Assembly (NCBI RefSeq): GCF_009905375.1
Contig: NC_133648.1
Coordinates: forward strand, 22,127,884 to 22,191,883
DNA: 64,000 nt
Source: Apium graveolens
Taxonomy: Eukaryota > Streptophyta > Magnoliopsida > Apiales > Apiaceae
Reading direction: 5' to 3'
The first letter of the stretch is position 1. Every line of letters begins with the position of its first letter. The notes beneath the pieces were generated by a model, which did no database searches, was not told where the DNA came from, and saw only the letters and a list, made by a program, of their open reading frames with translations. The translations under genes and the position numbers were made by a program. Of this stretch, positions 1 through 11,524 are shown one piece after another.

Positions 1-97
1 AGTTGCATTCACGTAGTTGCATTCATGCATTAGGTTTGTTTTGTAGTTTTGAGTCTGTTTATGCTTGAGGACAAGCATCGATTCAAGTTTGGGGGTG
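1..97 (+). mobile_element. Fp internal 3' end with polypurine tract
   Basis: Last internal bases of an LTR retrotransposon (Fp) whose body lies left of the window. The G-rich stretch AAGTTTGGGGGTG just before the LTR is the plus-strand primer (polypurine tract). The same context, including GAGGACAAGCA upstream, recurs before the related LTR at 9379. Plant Athila/Tat-branch gypsy elements commonly end this way; the exact lineage cannot be settled without pol. Confidence 0.7.
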
Positions 98-384
98 TGA
101 TAAGTGGATTTTATATCTACTTGGAACGCTTCATTACAAGCTTAAGTTGGTGTTTTGGACTCAAGTTGTTGGTATTTTTGATATGTTTTTGTGTTTGTGC
201 ATTTCAGGCATCAACGAAGCTTTTCAAAGAATTATACTGAAAAAATATCAGAATTGGAAGCCTAGGCCATTCTTAAGTTGTACAGAATCTCGTTAGTTTC
301 GCGTGGGCAGTTGAATCGCCTAATTCTGACGAGCAGAACTCAAGATACGGTCAAAAGAAGAATTGTTAGAATTATTCCAGAATG

Positions 385-475
385 TCAGCACGGCTGCACA
401 TTGTAGCAGCGCGCCCGTGCCGCTGAAAACACTATTTCAGCGCGGCTGCACCCTGTAGCAGCGCGCCCGGTTTCT
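385..475 (+). repeat. Two GC-rich 52-bp-spaced repeats in Fp LTR U3
   Basis: Two near copies of a GC-rich module (TCAGC.CGGCTGCAC..TGTAGCAGCGCGCCCG) start at 385 and 437 in an otherwise AT-rich LTR. A related pair lies at the same relative place in the F LTR (9626-9715). They sit upstream of the TATA box, so they may be promoter elements. Confidence 0.7.
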
Positions 476-537
476 GCCCCAGAATCCCGATTTTAATCAA
501 AATTGAAGATTTTGAGAGTTCTGGTCATCCCGGGGCC

Positions 538-545
538 TATATATA
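538..545 (+). promoter_or_regulatory. TATA box of Fp LTR
   Basis: TATATATA about 440 bp into the LTR, followed by AATAAAAG. It is the likely core promoter, and marks the U3/R boundary as lying just downstream. The F LTR has TATATATT at the matching place (9785). Confidence 0.5.
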
Positions 546-1511
546 CCAATAAAAGACGGTTTTAATAACAAGTAGACCAGGGAGAACAATAAGAAGACCT
601 AGAGAGCACGAGAAGGCTACGGAGAAGAAGACTCTGGTTTTTTTAATATAGTTGATACTTGGATGCTCGTTTTCGAACCCTAGTACTCTTATATTATTTT
701 ATATCATGCTCTCATTGGAACCCATGGTGACGATGAGTTTAGTTATGAACTAATCGTTATCACGGGGTTCTAACGGATTTACTTATGGATTTCAATAGTT
801 AATTGTTTTCAATATCTTGGTGTGTGGTGATTGATTGATATCCTAGTATTGGTTGTGCTTATTCGTCTTATGTGCGTAGCTAACATATAAGCTAGCGTGT
901 TAATCTCTATTGAAGCGACAGTGAATATAGAGATTTAGAACTTGCCATGCTAGCATAGGTTCATGTATTTGTTATGCATGATTCATAGGTAATTTTTAAC
1001 CATCTTACTTGCCCTATGTAATCACGATAGATAACTTGTTCATTAAACCTTTATGTTGTCAAATTCTATAGACATATAAGGTCTCAACATAATTGGTGTC
1101 TATTCAGCTTCTATCTCTTTTGTGGATGTCTGGTAGTAGGGTATTCGTACAACAAAAGTTGGCATTTACTAGTTTCGTGTTATCTGATTAGTTGTCATCA
1201 CCATTACATGCTAAAGTTAAGAACAATGACTTTGAATGAAGTAGTAATGAAGTTAGAATCCCATGTCTGTCTCATATAAGTAATTGAACCTCAATTCTCT
1301 TAGTTAATGTTATTTAGTATAATCTCTTAGTTTAATCAAACCCAATTTGTTATTTGTCTTAGCATTGAACGATAGCCATACATTGTTGCATAGGTGCATA
1401 AATTGAAATTAACCTAAACCAAACTCTGGGGGAACGAATCTGATTTATATCTTATACTACTTGCAAATGTGTATACTTGCGTGAATGCTAGCTCGTGTTT
1501 TCGCCCTAACA

Positions 1512-2560
1512 TGCATGTGTGGTGGTAAGGCTAGCTCGTGAGAAAGGCCTCAAAATCTAAAGAGGGAAACATAACGCGGACTCAGCTTTCCTTTCTTTCC
1601 AAATCTGGATAAACATTTCCAAGGTAAAATCTTCAATAAAACTGCTTCTCCAATTTAAAATTCCATATCCTTTCTGGCAGGATAATCATATTTGCATTGA
1701 CGATCTTAAGCTACCACCAATCTTTTTCAAATGAGTCTTAGTTTTCCTTTGTCTGCTATCAATTCTGGGCCCCAAAATCTTTCTCTCACTTTAACTATCT
1801 GTCTGCGGATGATACGCGGTACTCATCTTCAACTTTGTTCCGAAAAAATCTTGAAAACTCTTCCAAAATCTTGAATTAAATCGTGGATCTCTGTTTTAAA
1901 CTATGGATACTAGAACTCCATGTCGAACCACAATTTTCTTTAGATATAATCGAACCAATTTATTCAAGGAGAATCTCTCGTTAATGGGAAGAAAATGCGC
2001 TGACTTTGTCAATTTGTCAATAATAACCCAAATAGCGTCATGATTTGCCTTGGTCCTCGGTAATCCAACTACAAAATCCATCACAATATGTTTCTACTTC
2101 CATTCTGGAATGTCCAATGCCTGTAACAGTCCACTGGGTCTTTGATGTTCCGCTTTGACTTGCTGGAAAGTGCAACACTTACTCACCTATTCCGCAATTT
2201 CTTTCTTCATACTTGGCCACTAAAAGTTTTCTCTTAAATATCTGTACATCTTCGTACTTCCGGGATGAATTGAATATCTGGAGTTATGAGCGCCTCGAAG
2301 AATTTCATCTTTCAGCTCAGCCATATTGGGTATCCATATTCTCAAAGAAAATCTCAAGATTCCTTTATCATCCTTTTGACTCCCTTTCTCTTCTCCTGTC
2401 AACTCTTCTTGTTCATGGCTCATTGTTTTTTTTCTTGATATCTTCTGATCTTCTCCAATAATTCTGGTTAAAAGATATTGCACACAACATATTTGTAGAC
2501 ATACTTGAAATACTGACCTCTATTTCATACTTCTTAAATTCCTTGATCAATTCCTCAGAT
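1512..2560 (-). pseudogene. G integrase remnant
   Basis: Degenerate integrase on the minus strand. The zinc-binding start is seen at about 2300-2220 ([17 protein letters not shown]). The catalytic core is seen at 2084-1896 (MDFVVGLPR, TKSAHFLPINERFSL), keeping the first catalytic Asp. At the second catalytic position the codons read stop-Asn-Arg-Asp where relatives have Ser-Asp-Arg-Asp, so the frame is broken and the Asp is lost. The C-terminal FGKKGKLSPR block is recognisable near 1605-1580, and ELALPP near 1535-1515, just before truncation by the Fp LTR. It cannot encode an active enzyme. Confidence 0.8.
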
Positions 2561-2574
2561 GAAATGATCATATT

Positions 2575-3900
2575 TAACCTTTATTTTTTGCATAGAGCAT
2601 CTACCACCACATTTGTTTTTCATTGATGATAGTTGATGGTACAGTCATAATCCTCGATCAATTCGAGCCATCTTCTCTGCCTCATGTTCAATTCCTTCTG
2701 GGTGAAGATATACTTTAAACTCGTGTGGTCCATGTAGATCTCACACTTCTCTCCATAAAGATAGTGTATCCATATCTTCAATGCAAATACTATAGCTGCC
2801 AATTCAAGATCATGCATTGGATACTTCTCTTCATGTGGTTTCAGTTATCTTAAAGCGTAGGCTATCACTTTGTCATGCTGCATCAAAACACATCCCAATC
2901 CTTTATACGACGCATCACTGTAGATCATGAAGTTTCCTTGATCATCTGGTAAGACTAGCACTGGAGAAGTACTAGTCTGTTCTTTAATTTTTGTAAACTC
3001 TCCTCACACTTCTCATCCCATTCAAATTTCTGCTTCTTTCTGATGAGCTTTGTCAATGGCGTAACTATCTTCGCAAAATCTTGCACGAATCTTCTGTAGT
3101 AACATTCCAATCCCATAAAACTTCTTACTTTTGTTGATGTTTTTGGTCTCTCCCAGTTGATTATAGCTTCAATCTTTGACGGATCCACTTCCACTCCTTT
3201 ATTACTAATCACGTGCCCAAGAAATCGTACTTCTTTTAACCAAAGTTCACACTTTGAAAACTTTGCGTACAATTTCTCCTGTCGCAGTATCTCCAGAACT
3301 ATCCTCAATTGATCGACATGCTTTTCTTCCGTCTTGGAATAGATTAAGATGTCATTTTCTGAACATAATCACAAATTTATCCAAATACGTCTTGAATACT
3401 TGATTCATTAGGTCTATGAAAGCTGCTGGTGTGTTGGTTAATCCAAATATCATTACCAAAAATTCATAATGCCCATATCAGGTTTCGAATGTGGTCTTAA
3501 TTCAATCTTAGAAAACCATACGGCGCCTTTCAGTTGATCAAACAAATCATCGATCCTTGACAACGGATACCTGTTCTTAATGGTCAGTTTATTCAATTCT
3601 CAATAATCAATACATAGCCGCATACTTCCGTCTTTCTTCTTGACAAACAACACTGGTGCACCCACGGGGATACACTGGGTCTTATAACTCCTTTCTCCAA
3701 AAGATCTTGCAACTAGTTGCCAATTCTTTCATTTCCACTAGTGCCATTCGATACGGAGCATTAGAAACTGGTTCTGTTCCGGGTGCTAGATCAATCGCAA
3801 ACTCAATATCTCTATCGGGAGGTAACCCTGGAGGATGGTATGGAAAGACATTTGGAAACTCGTTGACAACTGGAACTTCTCTACTGGTGTTTATCACATT
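2575..3900 (-). pseudogene. G reverse transcriptase and RNase H remnant
   Basis: Minus-strand RT then RNase H, in several frames. The RT start ([25 protein letters not shown] in the 3897-3682 frame) and RT thumb ([21 protein letters not shown] in 3308-2955) are clear. The F-I-D-D catalytic box near 3350 is destroyed by a 1-bp insertion with substitutions. The RNase H body is at 2817-2620 ([27 protein letters not shown]), followed by a stop before the VDAL segment. It is closely related to the pol of A and D in this window. Confidence 0.8.
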
Positions 3901-4330
3901 AGCTAAATACGCCTAAAAATTTCTAACACAATAACTTCTTCGCTTTAGCTACGTTAAGAACTTCTTTTCCTGCTTACTTCCTTGAACTATCACCCTCTTC
4001 TTATTATCCAATGTCGGAAGTCTCACTTTCCTATTTTTCAATCAATCTAAGCGTTATTCTCCGAAAACCAATCCATTCCTAAGATAACATCAAATTCTTC
4101 CAACTTAAAAGGTATTAAGTTGGCATAAAAATGATGTCCCGCTATCTCAATATCACACTTCGGGCATACTCGGTCGATAGGAACTTGGTTCTTATTAGCT
4201 AGTTCTATCATTAACGCTTATTGTAATAATTCAATTTCATAATGCAGTTTATCGACAAAATTTTGAGAAATAAAAGACCTTGTAGCTCCAGAATTGATTG
4301 AAACTTTAGCATTTACGGAGTTGACTGGAA
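3900..4330 (-). pseudogene. G protease remnant
   Basis: The aspartic protease active site reads SINSGATRSFIS at about 4310-4270, where related copies A and D read LIDSGAT: the catalytic Asp is replaced by Asn. The downstream flap and [16 protein letters not shown] block is recognisable around 4120-4050, after a stop near 4218. The domain is continuous with the gag zinc-knuckle frame upstream, as in single-ORF gag-pol elements. Confidence 0.75.
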
Positions 4331-5030
4331 GCGTACCTGTAACCACATCCGAACTTTGAACAGCATCCTTCATGAATATATTAAACGTTCTGGGTTTGGG
4401 TTGAGCTGGTGGTCCTTCAATCCTTGGCATAATCTGGGATGATGGTTCTGCAATCTTTGGCACATTTGTCCCTGGAGCTTGCTCTTTATAGTTGTTAACA
4501 TAATGCTCTATCTTCCCACATCGGAAACATGTAACATCTGGCATCTGGTTACAGCACTCATAAGCATAATGTCCTTTCATGTTACACCGGCAGCAAATAG
4601 CGTTAGCCTTGCAAGGTCCATAATGCTTCTTACCGCACACTCTACAATCTGGAACTGATGGACAACTAGACTTTTGTTGATTCGGCATCTGAGGCTGATT
4701 ACCTTGACTTTTCCTTTCGGCTGCTAGTCCTTTAATTCTTATCAGCTTTGCAATTGGGCTTGATACACGGCAGATCCTGTAGATGTGTCCAACCTTCCTA
4801 CACTTGAAACATATAATCCTCCACTTTTTAGTAGATATTTGATTTTTACACCTATTCGCGTAGTGTCCTTTCTGATTGCACTTAAGACATGATACATCAA
4901 CCTTACAAACCCCAAAGTGCCTTTTTCTACAAGTTCAGCAATATGGTTGCGGTGGACAGTTGGAATTTTGCTGAATGGGATTCTGAGTATGCCCCTCTTC
5001 TAACTTACTCTTCTTATTCGAACACATTAT
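4330..5030 (-). pseudogene. G gag C-terminus with doubled zinc-knuckle array
   Basis: The nucleocapsid part of Gag, which binds element RNA. Reading from about 5023 there is one in-frame stop near 4930, then a triplet of knuckles ([38 protein letters not shown]). After a ~35-residue linker a second triplet follows in frame (CRVCGKKHYGPC, CCRCNMKGHYAYEC, CFRCGKIEHYVNNY, with the last Cys changed to Tyr). A and D in this window carry a single triplet. The capsid domain that normally precedes the knuckles is absent: the frame begins about 500 bases after the primer site. Confidence 0.75.
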
Positions 5031-5548
5031 TTTGGTAAGAAAACAAGCAACTTATATAATAATCTGTCAAGTATGGTGTTAAATATGCAGCAATCTTTTA
5101 GCATATAAAAATTCTAATGAAGTATCTCTCTTCCAAATTAATATAAACTTGCTAACATATTAACACATGCGACATGATTATCACATAATCCTACTTACTA
5201 TCTCAAAGAATAATAGTTCAAAGAAAAATGATAAGGAATTATCAAAATCTTCCAACTCTTGCTCAACGATCTCAAATAAACCAACAATTGGTGGATGGGG
5301 TTGCAATACAACCTTCCAACCTCTTTCATCACTTCTTACTATCCTCGGAAACCAACAAAATAGCAAGGCAAAGGCACAAAAGCCTAAAGCTAAATGCAAA
5401 ACAGGAAACCTGAACAACGTGGCTATAAACCAGCCCAAAATCCTAGACTTAACTCTATAAGAGTTAAACTACTCGCGCTTATCTTATATAATCTTCCTAT
5501 GACTCATTTAAGATAACCCTAAGCCTGTTTCAGTGACCATAACATGTA
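5031..5548 (-). other. G leader between primer site and gag remnant
   Basis: About 520 bp with no recognisable protein domain. An 85-codon frame (minus, 5438-5181) has a hydrophobic N-terminal half and an acidic C-terminal half and sits where A, D and E carry their leader ORF. I see no convincing similarity to those, so it may be chance. The gag capsid coding region expected here is deleted. Confidence 0.4.
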
Positions 5549-5560
5549 GCTCTGATACCA
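5549..5560 (-). other. G primer-binding site (tRNA-iMet)
   Basis: GCTCTGATACCA on +, that is TGGTATCAGAGC on minus: complementary to the 3' end of plant initiator methionine tRNA. It lies 3 bases inside the LTR edge at 5564 and fixes the element's orientation. Confidence 0.9.
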
Positions 5561-5563
5561 ACC

Positions 5564-8500
5564 TGTGACACCCTCCAAACTCGGGGTCTAGATTTGGGGG
5601 TCACTAACCGATAAACCAAACTAAAATAGGCACAACTGAGTAATATTATAGATATGACCCCTTTCATGCAACTGGATCGATCACATGTTATAGTATGAAA
5701 CAGACACTAATACAAACCAAATATTATTACAACCCATAAGTCTATTTAGTTTTACAACTATTCAAATTTTATTACAAACCTCTAGACTAATCAAGCGTCC
5801 CAAAGCAGTCTACCTGCAAACACCAACTATTTACAAGAACACAACTCCTGGCGAAAATTGGAACTCAGGCCTGCTCTTTCCTAGCTGAAAGAATCAGAAT
5901 AGTAAACAAGTATGAGCGAAAGAAATGCTCAGCATGCAGTATATAGCTTATGATTTAAAATAACAACAACAATATATCTGAAGAACAAAACTAAACAACA
6001 ATACCTGAACAGTATCAAAAACTGATATAAGTTTTGATAATAAACAACACTTTTATATATCTTTTTGTTTTAGATTAGAATCCTCAAACGACGGTGTGTT
6101 GCCACCGGTGATCTGCCGCGGAGCAACACTGGGATGCCGAAGCATATCCAACTAAACAAATGGGGCACCCAAGGCACATATTGGCCTAGCGAGGTATTAT
6201 AATCAAGTGTAATACATGGCTCATACTGGACCGCCACCGCGGCCTCTTATGCTACCATCCAATCCATAAATTTTTTTTATCAAAGGAGTCAGATTAAACG
6301 ACATCATTAACCTATAACTCCCCATTTCTCATGGTCCAGAGTTATCTCAACAACCGATGGCGAAATAACTAGAACAGTTAGTTATTCACTAATCTCAACT
6401 CAACGTTCCACTGTACAGAGTAATTTGTAGCGAAATGTAAAAACATTTAACTATTCTAAACTTAGAATAGGGAAGAAATACTTGCATAATAGAGTTCAAA
6501 ATGAATATCACTTGAATGTTAAATGAAGGTAAGGATACTAGCAATTATACTACAAGAAAGTTGAGGAATACTTGTATAATATAATTCATAATGAATATCA
6601 CTTGAACGATAAGTGAAGGTAGAGATACTTTCCTGGTATGCTTAATAACTTCTTATTATAACTATGGCCTATAGCTGCTGGCTACTGACTCCGTCTTATC
6701 TTGGACTACGCTCCTTGCAACTCGATTCTATAAACAAAAGGACTATCTTAATTGACAGAACCAAACTTAATTGACGTAACTATACGTCTTGACATCTACC
6801 CGATCGTTTGTAATTAATCATGACAATCTAAAACTGTAAACAGATAGAATGCATATCACATAGCATGTAATCATGGTATTCATATAACACGTAATCATAT
6901 AGTTTATGCAACACATAAATCAGATAGTCAAAAGATAGGTCTCAGTATGTTCAGAACTGAAATCAGGTCAATAATAGTATTTATCGATTAAATACCGACT
7001 TAGAATGAATCACAACTCAAATGACCTTTAAATACAAAAGAAATTAGGCATTAAAAGTATTTTTATTGAAAGCATAATGTTTTTCTAAGTCTATACGCGT
7101 GCGTCCGTTTTGTAATAAACGGGCGAACAATTCATTTATTATGAATAAAATAAGAATAAAATGGGGAAAATAATTAACTAAAACAAATTATAAATAATTA
7201 AATCAAATTAGATTTCTTTAAAAATAATAAAAGAAAATAATTTTTGGAGTTTAAAATAATTAAAAAAATAATTTTTAAAATTTAAAAATTCTAAAAATAA
7301 TTTAGAAAATAGTTTTTAGAATTTTTGGAGTCTCGGCCGGAGCTCGGACGAACTCGGTCGGAAACTGGGAACACGCCTAGAAACCGGCAAGTTTCGCCGA
7401 CTTCCGGCGACTCCAAAACGGGTTCAAAACTCCGTTTTCTCAGTGCAATTCCATCCCAAATCCATTTATAAACACAATCTTAGCCATAGCAGCCTTGCGT
7501 CACTAACAGAAACCGGAAACCGATCAAGAAATCGGAAAAAATGAGATTTTCCGGCGAGTTCACCGGAAAGACCTAAATCATCCAATCCTAAACGAAATCC
7601 AATAATCTTTATATGAAAATAAAGCCCAGAACAATTAGAAACTATCCCAATCATCAAAAATCATCAAGAACATCATAATAGTCCTAAAAATTGATTTGAA
7701 AATAAAAAAAATTCAAAACTCGGACTAAGAAATTCCGAACTAAAAAACCCAAATAAATACACCAATCGGTTATCCTGATCATCCTAAATCTATTTATAAC
7801 ATCATTCAACAATTAACAGAAATCCAAAAATGAATTCATGCCAAGAACACTAAAAATCGATTTTAATCAATACTTCACCTCATATTGCAAAAGTTATATC
7901 GAATTAAAGGGCTTGATAAGAGCTTCAGATTTGTTATTTGAGCATCAAAAATGGATAACAGAATTACCTTCAATTTTCCAGTTGAATTCTCACACTCACG
8001 AACACCCCTATTTCTTGTTCTTGATTTTTTTTCTTTTCTGAATTTTTTATAAAAATAAATAAAATAATTAAAAACTTCAGCTAGTTATATTAATCAAAAA
8101 ATTATTTCCCAAAAATTAATTAAGGGTGTTTTTATTTTTTAATTAAAATAACTAGACCCCAAAATAATAGTTATGGGGAATAATTTTAAAAGTAATAAAA
8201 TATAAAATTTATGTCAAAATCCCCCAAAAATTGCGAATAATTCAAAACTACAAAAATATTGGGTATTTGAAATACGAATGATTCTATAAAATAAAAACAT
8301 AATTTTTTGTGGGCTTCGACATCGCGGTGGGGTCACCGTCCGTTGATTTTTGAAAACAGAAACGATCCCTAAATTAAAAGAAATCCTGAAAATATATACA
8401 ATACATTTAAATGCACATAAAACGAGATAAAACAAATAACTCAATAAAAACACAATTAAACACGCGTCCCGATTACAGATAAATTCATATAAATGCAGTT

Positions 8501-8661
8501 TAAACACATATTAATCAATCAAAAAGTTTTCTGGTCCACACGGGAACACAAATAACATTTATAACACATAATATCATGGCAATAATCATTTTAACTTATA
8601 TAAACACATAATATTTATTTATTTAACAAAAAATATTCACATAATTTTCCCGGATATTACA
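5564..8661 (-). mobile_element. G 5' LTR
   Basis: An LTR of about 3.1 kb bounded by TGTGACACCC at its inner edge (next to the primer site) and CGGATATTACA at its outer edge; on the minus strand it starts TGTAATATCCGGG and ends GGGTGTCACA. It is AT-rich with no protein domains. Frames at 7466-7657, 7838-8041 and 8214-8507 are chance. The partner LTR is outside the window. Confidence 0.85.
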
Positions 8662-9378
8662 ATTGTTGTGGCTAGGTATCAAATGGCTAGTAGCCAGCTC
8701 ATTTTATATGAGTAGTCTAGGGTTAAGCGAGATGGAGCGAAATGCACTCGTTCAAAAAATTTAAAAAAAAAAGAAAAAAAGAAGAGAAAGAAAAAAAAGA
8801 AAAAAAATATGTGTTATGCATAATTGATCACGAGTGGGCTCTTTAATACTCGAGTTATTAAGTTTTTAGGGGACTTTGTGCCTAGTGACCTAAGGCTTTT
8901 ATAGTATGGGATCCACTAACCTAACGCTCGATACACGGGTAATATTGTATAAGTCTTTTGTGGACCTCACTCATTGCATAGTCAAATAAGCTTATTTGTG
9001 TTGTTTATGTGTTAGCAATAAAAGCATGAATCTCTGATATAAGAATTGAAGTGATGTTAGTTATTTTGAGTTTAGCTTTTATTCTATTTATAACCTTGTG
9101 ATTGCCTTGATGAGTAGTGAATCATGATTATTGATCTAGTTGTGATTGTATATCTGCAAGCATTTGCACACATGCACGTTTCTAGCTTGTGAGTTGATTT
9201 GGGGGATTTGATTGATCTTTGTGCGGATAACTGCATTTGTTGAGATATTGCTTATTGGTTGGTTTAGTTAATCTAAGGGGATTGTTGCATTCATATTAGC
9301 TGCATTCATGCATTTTTATTTCTTGTTCTTTGAGTCTATTTATGCTTGAGGACAAGCATTAGTTCAAGTTTGGGGGTG
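8662..9378 (+). mobile_element. F internal 3' region
   Basis: Non-coding 3' internal part of element F, resuming right where the G LTR ends. Its last ~130 bases match the Fp end at 1-97, including GAGGACAAGCA and the G-rich polypurine tract before 9379. No coding domain is visible; F's gag-pol would lie left of the window, beyond G. Confidence 0.65.
8755..8810 (+). repeat. Purine (A/G) run in F 3' region
   Basis: About 50 consecutive A and G residues, mostly A, about 570 bp before the polypurine tract. It is low-complexity sequence. Confidence 0.8.
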
Positions 9379-9625
9379 TGTTAAGTGGCATTTATGTCTA
9401 CTTAGAATGCTCTATAAAGGCTTGAATTGATGGTTTGTACTCAAGTTATTTGTGTTTTTGATGTGTTTTGTAGTATTTTTGCACTTAAGGCATATAACAG
9501 GGATCCAGGTAATTTATCATTATTTTGATGCTAAAATGGTGTTAGGAATGTGTCATGAAGATTGCTCGTGCAAAGGCCATCTCAAACCAGCAAAATAAAG
9601 AAGGAAAAATCAGTTTCTCCAGAAG

Positions 9626-9715
9626 GTCAGCGCACCCGCGTTGTGATAGCGCGCGGCCGCGCCATGGATGCAGAATGTCAGCGCGCCCACACTGATGAAG
9701 CACGCGGACGCCCCG
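9626..9715 (+). repeat. GC-rich module pair in F LTR U3
   Basis: Two copies of a TCAGCGC.CCC.C-type GC-rich module, equivalent to the pair at 385-475 in the Fp LTR and also upstream of the TATA box. Confidence 0.6.
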
Positions 9716-9784
9716 TTTCGGGATAATAGAATCCTTTTTCTACTATAATTCTGATTTCCTGGACTTCTGGATTGATTTGACTGC

Positions 9785-9792
9785 TATATATT
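9785..9792 (+). promoter_or_regulatory. TATA box of F LTR
   Basis: TATATATT at the position matching the Fp TATA box; the likely core promoter of the LTR. Confidence 0.45.
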
Positions 9793-10882
9793 GATAACTT
9801 AAGATCGTTTTCCAATAACAAGATGTACCAGAACTTAAGGAGAGATCACCGAGAAGACCTATAGCACAATTCAACCAAGGCGAAGAAGACCTAATTCTTG
9901 TGATTCTTTGTTTTTAAGTTGTAATCTTGGATGCTCGTTTCTTGTGTGTTGAATCTATACTCTTGTTACATAGTTGGTTTATTATTTATTCAGTATAAAG
10001 ACTACGTTTATTATACCATGCTTTCATCGGAACCCACGGTGATGATGAGTTCGGTTATGGGCTAATCGTTATCGTGGGGTTCTAACGGATTTACTTATGG
10101 TTTTCTTTAGCTAATTTGTTTCGATGCCTTAGTATATAGTGATTGTATGATAACTTAGTATTGGTTGTGCTTATTCATCTTATGAGCGTCGCGAACTTGT
10201 AAGATAGCTTGTTAATCTCTATTGAAGCGAAAGTGAATATAGGGGTTTAGAACTTGCCATGCTAGCATAGGTTCATGTATTTGTTATGCATGATTTGTAG
10301 GTAATTTTAACCATCTTACTTGCCCTATGTAATCATGATAGATAACTTACACATTCAACCGTTATGTTGTCAAATTCTATAGATATATAGGGTCTCAATA
10401 TAATTGGTGTCTATTCAGCTTCTATCTCTTTTGTGGATGTCTGGTAGTAGGGTTTTCGTATAACAAAAGTTGGCGTTTACTAGTTTCGTGTTATCTAATT
10501 AGTGTCATCACCATTGCATGCTAAGGTTAAGAACGGAAAGGCTATTGAATGAAGTAGTAACGAAGTTAAAATCCCATGCTTGTGTCATGTAGTAATCAAT
10601 CCTTTTAATCTCTTAGTTAATGTTCTTTAGTATAAAATCTTAGTTAATCGTAGTTATAGAACCATCTCATATTGTTATCATGTTAGCATTGAATAATAAC
10701 CATAACATTGTTGCATAAGCGCATAATTTGAAATTAGCTTAATAGAGTCTCTGAGGGAACGAACTAGAATTAATTCTATATTACTTCTGATCGCGTATAC
10801 TTGCATGAATATTAGCGTGTGTTTTCGTCCTAATAGACCCCCCACCCAAAGTAGTCAAGTGGAGAGACCTGGGCTCAGGGCC

Positions 10883-10975
10883 AACCCAGGATCTGGATCA
10901 TCTCCCCGCCCGAATCCAACCCAGGACCCGGATCATCTCCCTGTCAGGATCCAACCCAGGACCAGGATCACCCAG
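10883..10975 (+). repeat. 35-bp tandem repeat in T LTR
   Basis: Copies start at 10883, 10918 and 10953, each opening AACCCAGGA and running through GGATCATCTCCC; the third is partial. They lie upstream of the TATA box, so they are a U3 tandem repeat. Confidence 0.8.
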
Positions 10976-11236
10976 CTAGAGAAATCTGAACGGGGTCCGG
11001 GCAAGCACATGCACACCCCACAACCCGCCAAGGAGGAGTATGTGGCATGTGATGATGACAGCTATCAACAACTAACATATCAGACAAACACGGTGCGTGT
11101 CAGCGTACCATTGGGGCATCCTGAAGGTGGTCCTTGCCTAGACGTATACTCAATCTACCCAAGTCAGGCGTCCTCCGCCTCCAATAACGAACGTCCCTGA
11201 TCTAGAGGTAGGAACCCATAAACCCTATATTTGGGC

Positions 11237-11245
11237 TATATATAT
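11237..11245 (+). promoter_or_regulatory. TATA box of T LTR
   Basis: TATATATAT, about 270 bp before the LTR end, followed by a CA- and CT-rich presumed transcript start region. Confidence 0.5.
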
Positions 11246-11511
11246 CCAAAGATGAATGGTTTAGGAGTTAGACACATTTTTACACACACACTCTCTTACA
11301 CAGAGGCATATATACACACAGCCACCCCTTGTCTTATCTATCTTTATCATCCCCAATCAATCTCTTACTCTCACACCGGAGGCGCCGTGGGGCTCATACC
11401 CCCCTCCGGTGTTGTTTTGCAGACACCCACACAGCATCTACACCTCTCTCATCGCAAGAAGGTCTAGGCACTGCGTTAGAAGGAGCCTACCCGCTCACCG
11501 GAGTTATCATT

Positions 11512-11524
11512 TGGCGCTAGAAGG
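11512..11524 (+). other. T primer-binding site candidate
   Basis: TGGCGCTAGAAGG, two bases after the LTR end. The TGGCG start and position fit the tRNA primer sites used by Athila/Tat-type elements rather than the tRNA-iMet site of the Tekay elements here. I have not matched it to a specific tRNA. Confidence 0.6.

Larger units (their letters stand above)
98..1511 (+). mobile_element. Fp 3' LTR
   Basis: An LTR of about 1.41 kb starting TGATAAGTGG right after the polypurine tract and ending CCTAACA. It aligns along its whole length with the second LTR at 9379-10835 (shared blocks such as GGAACCCA.GGTGA.GATGAGTT and CTTTTGTGGATGTCTGGTAGTAGGG), but with clear divergence, so the two come from different elements of one family. 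To its right the sequence changes abruptly to the truncated integrase of element G on the minus strand, so Fp appears inserted in G. The target duplication cannot be tested because the left flank is outside the window. A small open frame at 49-240 crosses the LTR boundary and is not a gene. Confidence 0.8.
1512..8661 (-). mobile_element. Element G: Tekay-like Ty3/gypsy, truncated by Fp
   Basis: Minus-strand chromovirus-type element. Read on the minus strand: 5' LTR (8661-5564), tRNA-iMet primer site, short leader, gag zinc knuckles, protease, RT, RNase H, integrase. The sequence stops abruptly at 1512, within the segment that links integrase to the chromodomain, where the Fp LTR begins. Its chromodomain and 3' LTR should lie left of the window. 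The gag capsid region is missing. G itself seems to be inserted in element F, whose internal sequence resumes at 8662. Confidence 0.85.
9379..10835 (+). mobile_element. F 3' LTR
   Basis: An LTR of about 1.46 kb starting TGTTAAGTGG after the polypurine tract and ending CCTAATA, where the Fp copy ends CCTAACA (a C-to-T change of the terminal CA). It is colinear with the Fp LTR. The next base begins the LTR of T, so F was probably inserted in the T 5' LTR near its start. The left flank is outside the window, so the target duplication is untested. Confidence 0.8.
10836..11509 (+). mobile_element. T 5' LTR, 5' end missing
   Basis: GC-richer sequence ending GAGTTATCA immediately before a primer-binding site. 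It carries a TATA box and a pyrimidine/CA-rich segment as in an R/U5 region. The start of the LTR is not visible because F abuts at 10836. No second copy occurs in the window: the 3' LTR should lie to the right, beyond E and D. Frames at 10805-11200 and 11231-11609 fall inside the LTR and I do not consider them genes. Confidence 0.7.

Noticed and set aside
5181..5438. Possible small membrane protein in the G leader
   Set aside because: It has a hydrophobic stretch but no relative in the other leaders and no conservation evidence; kept only as a note.
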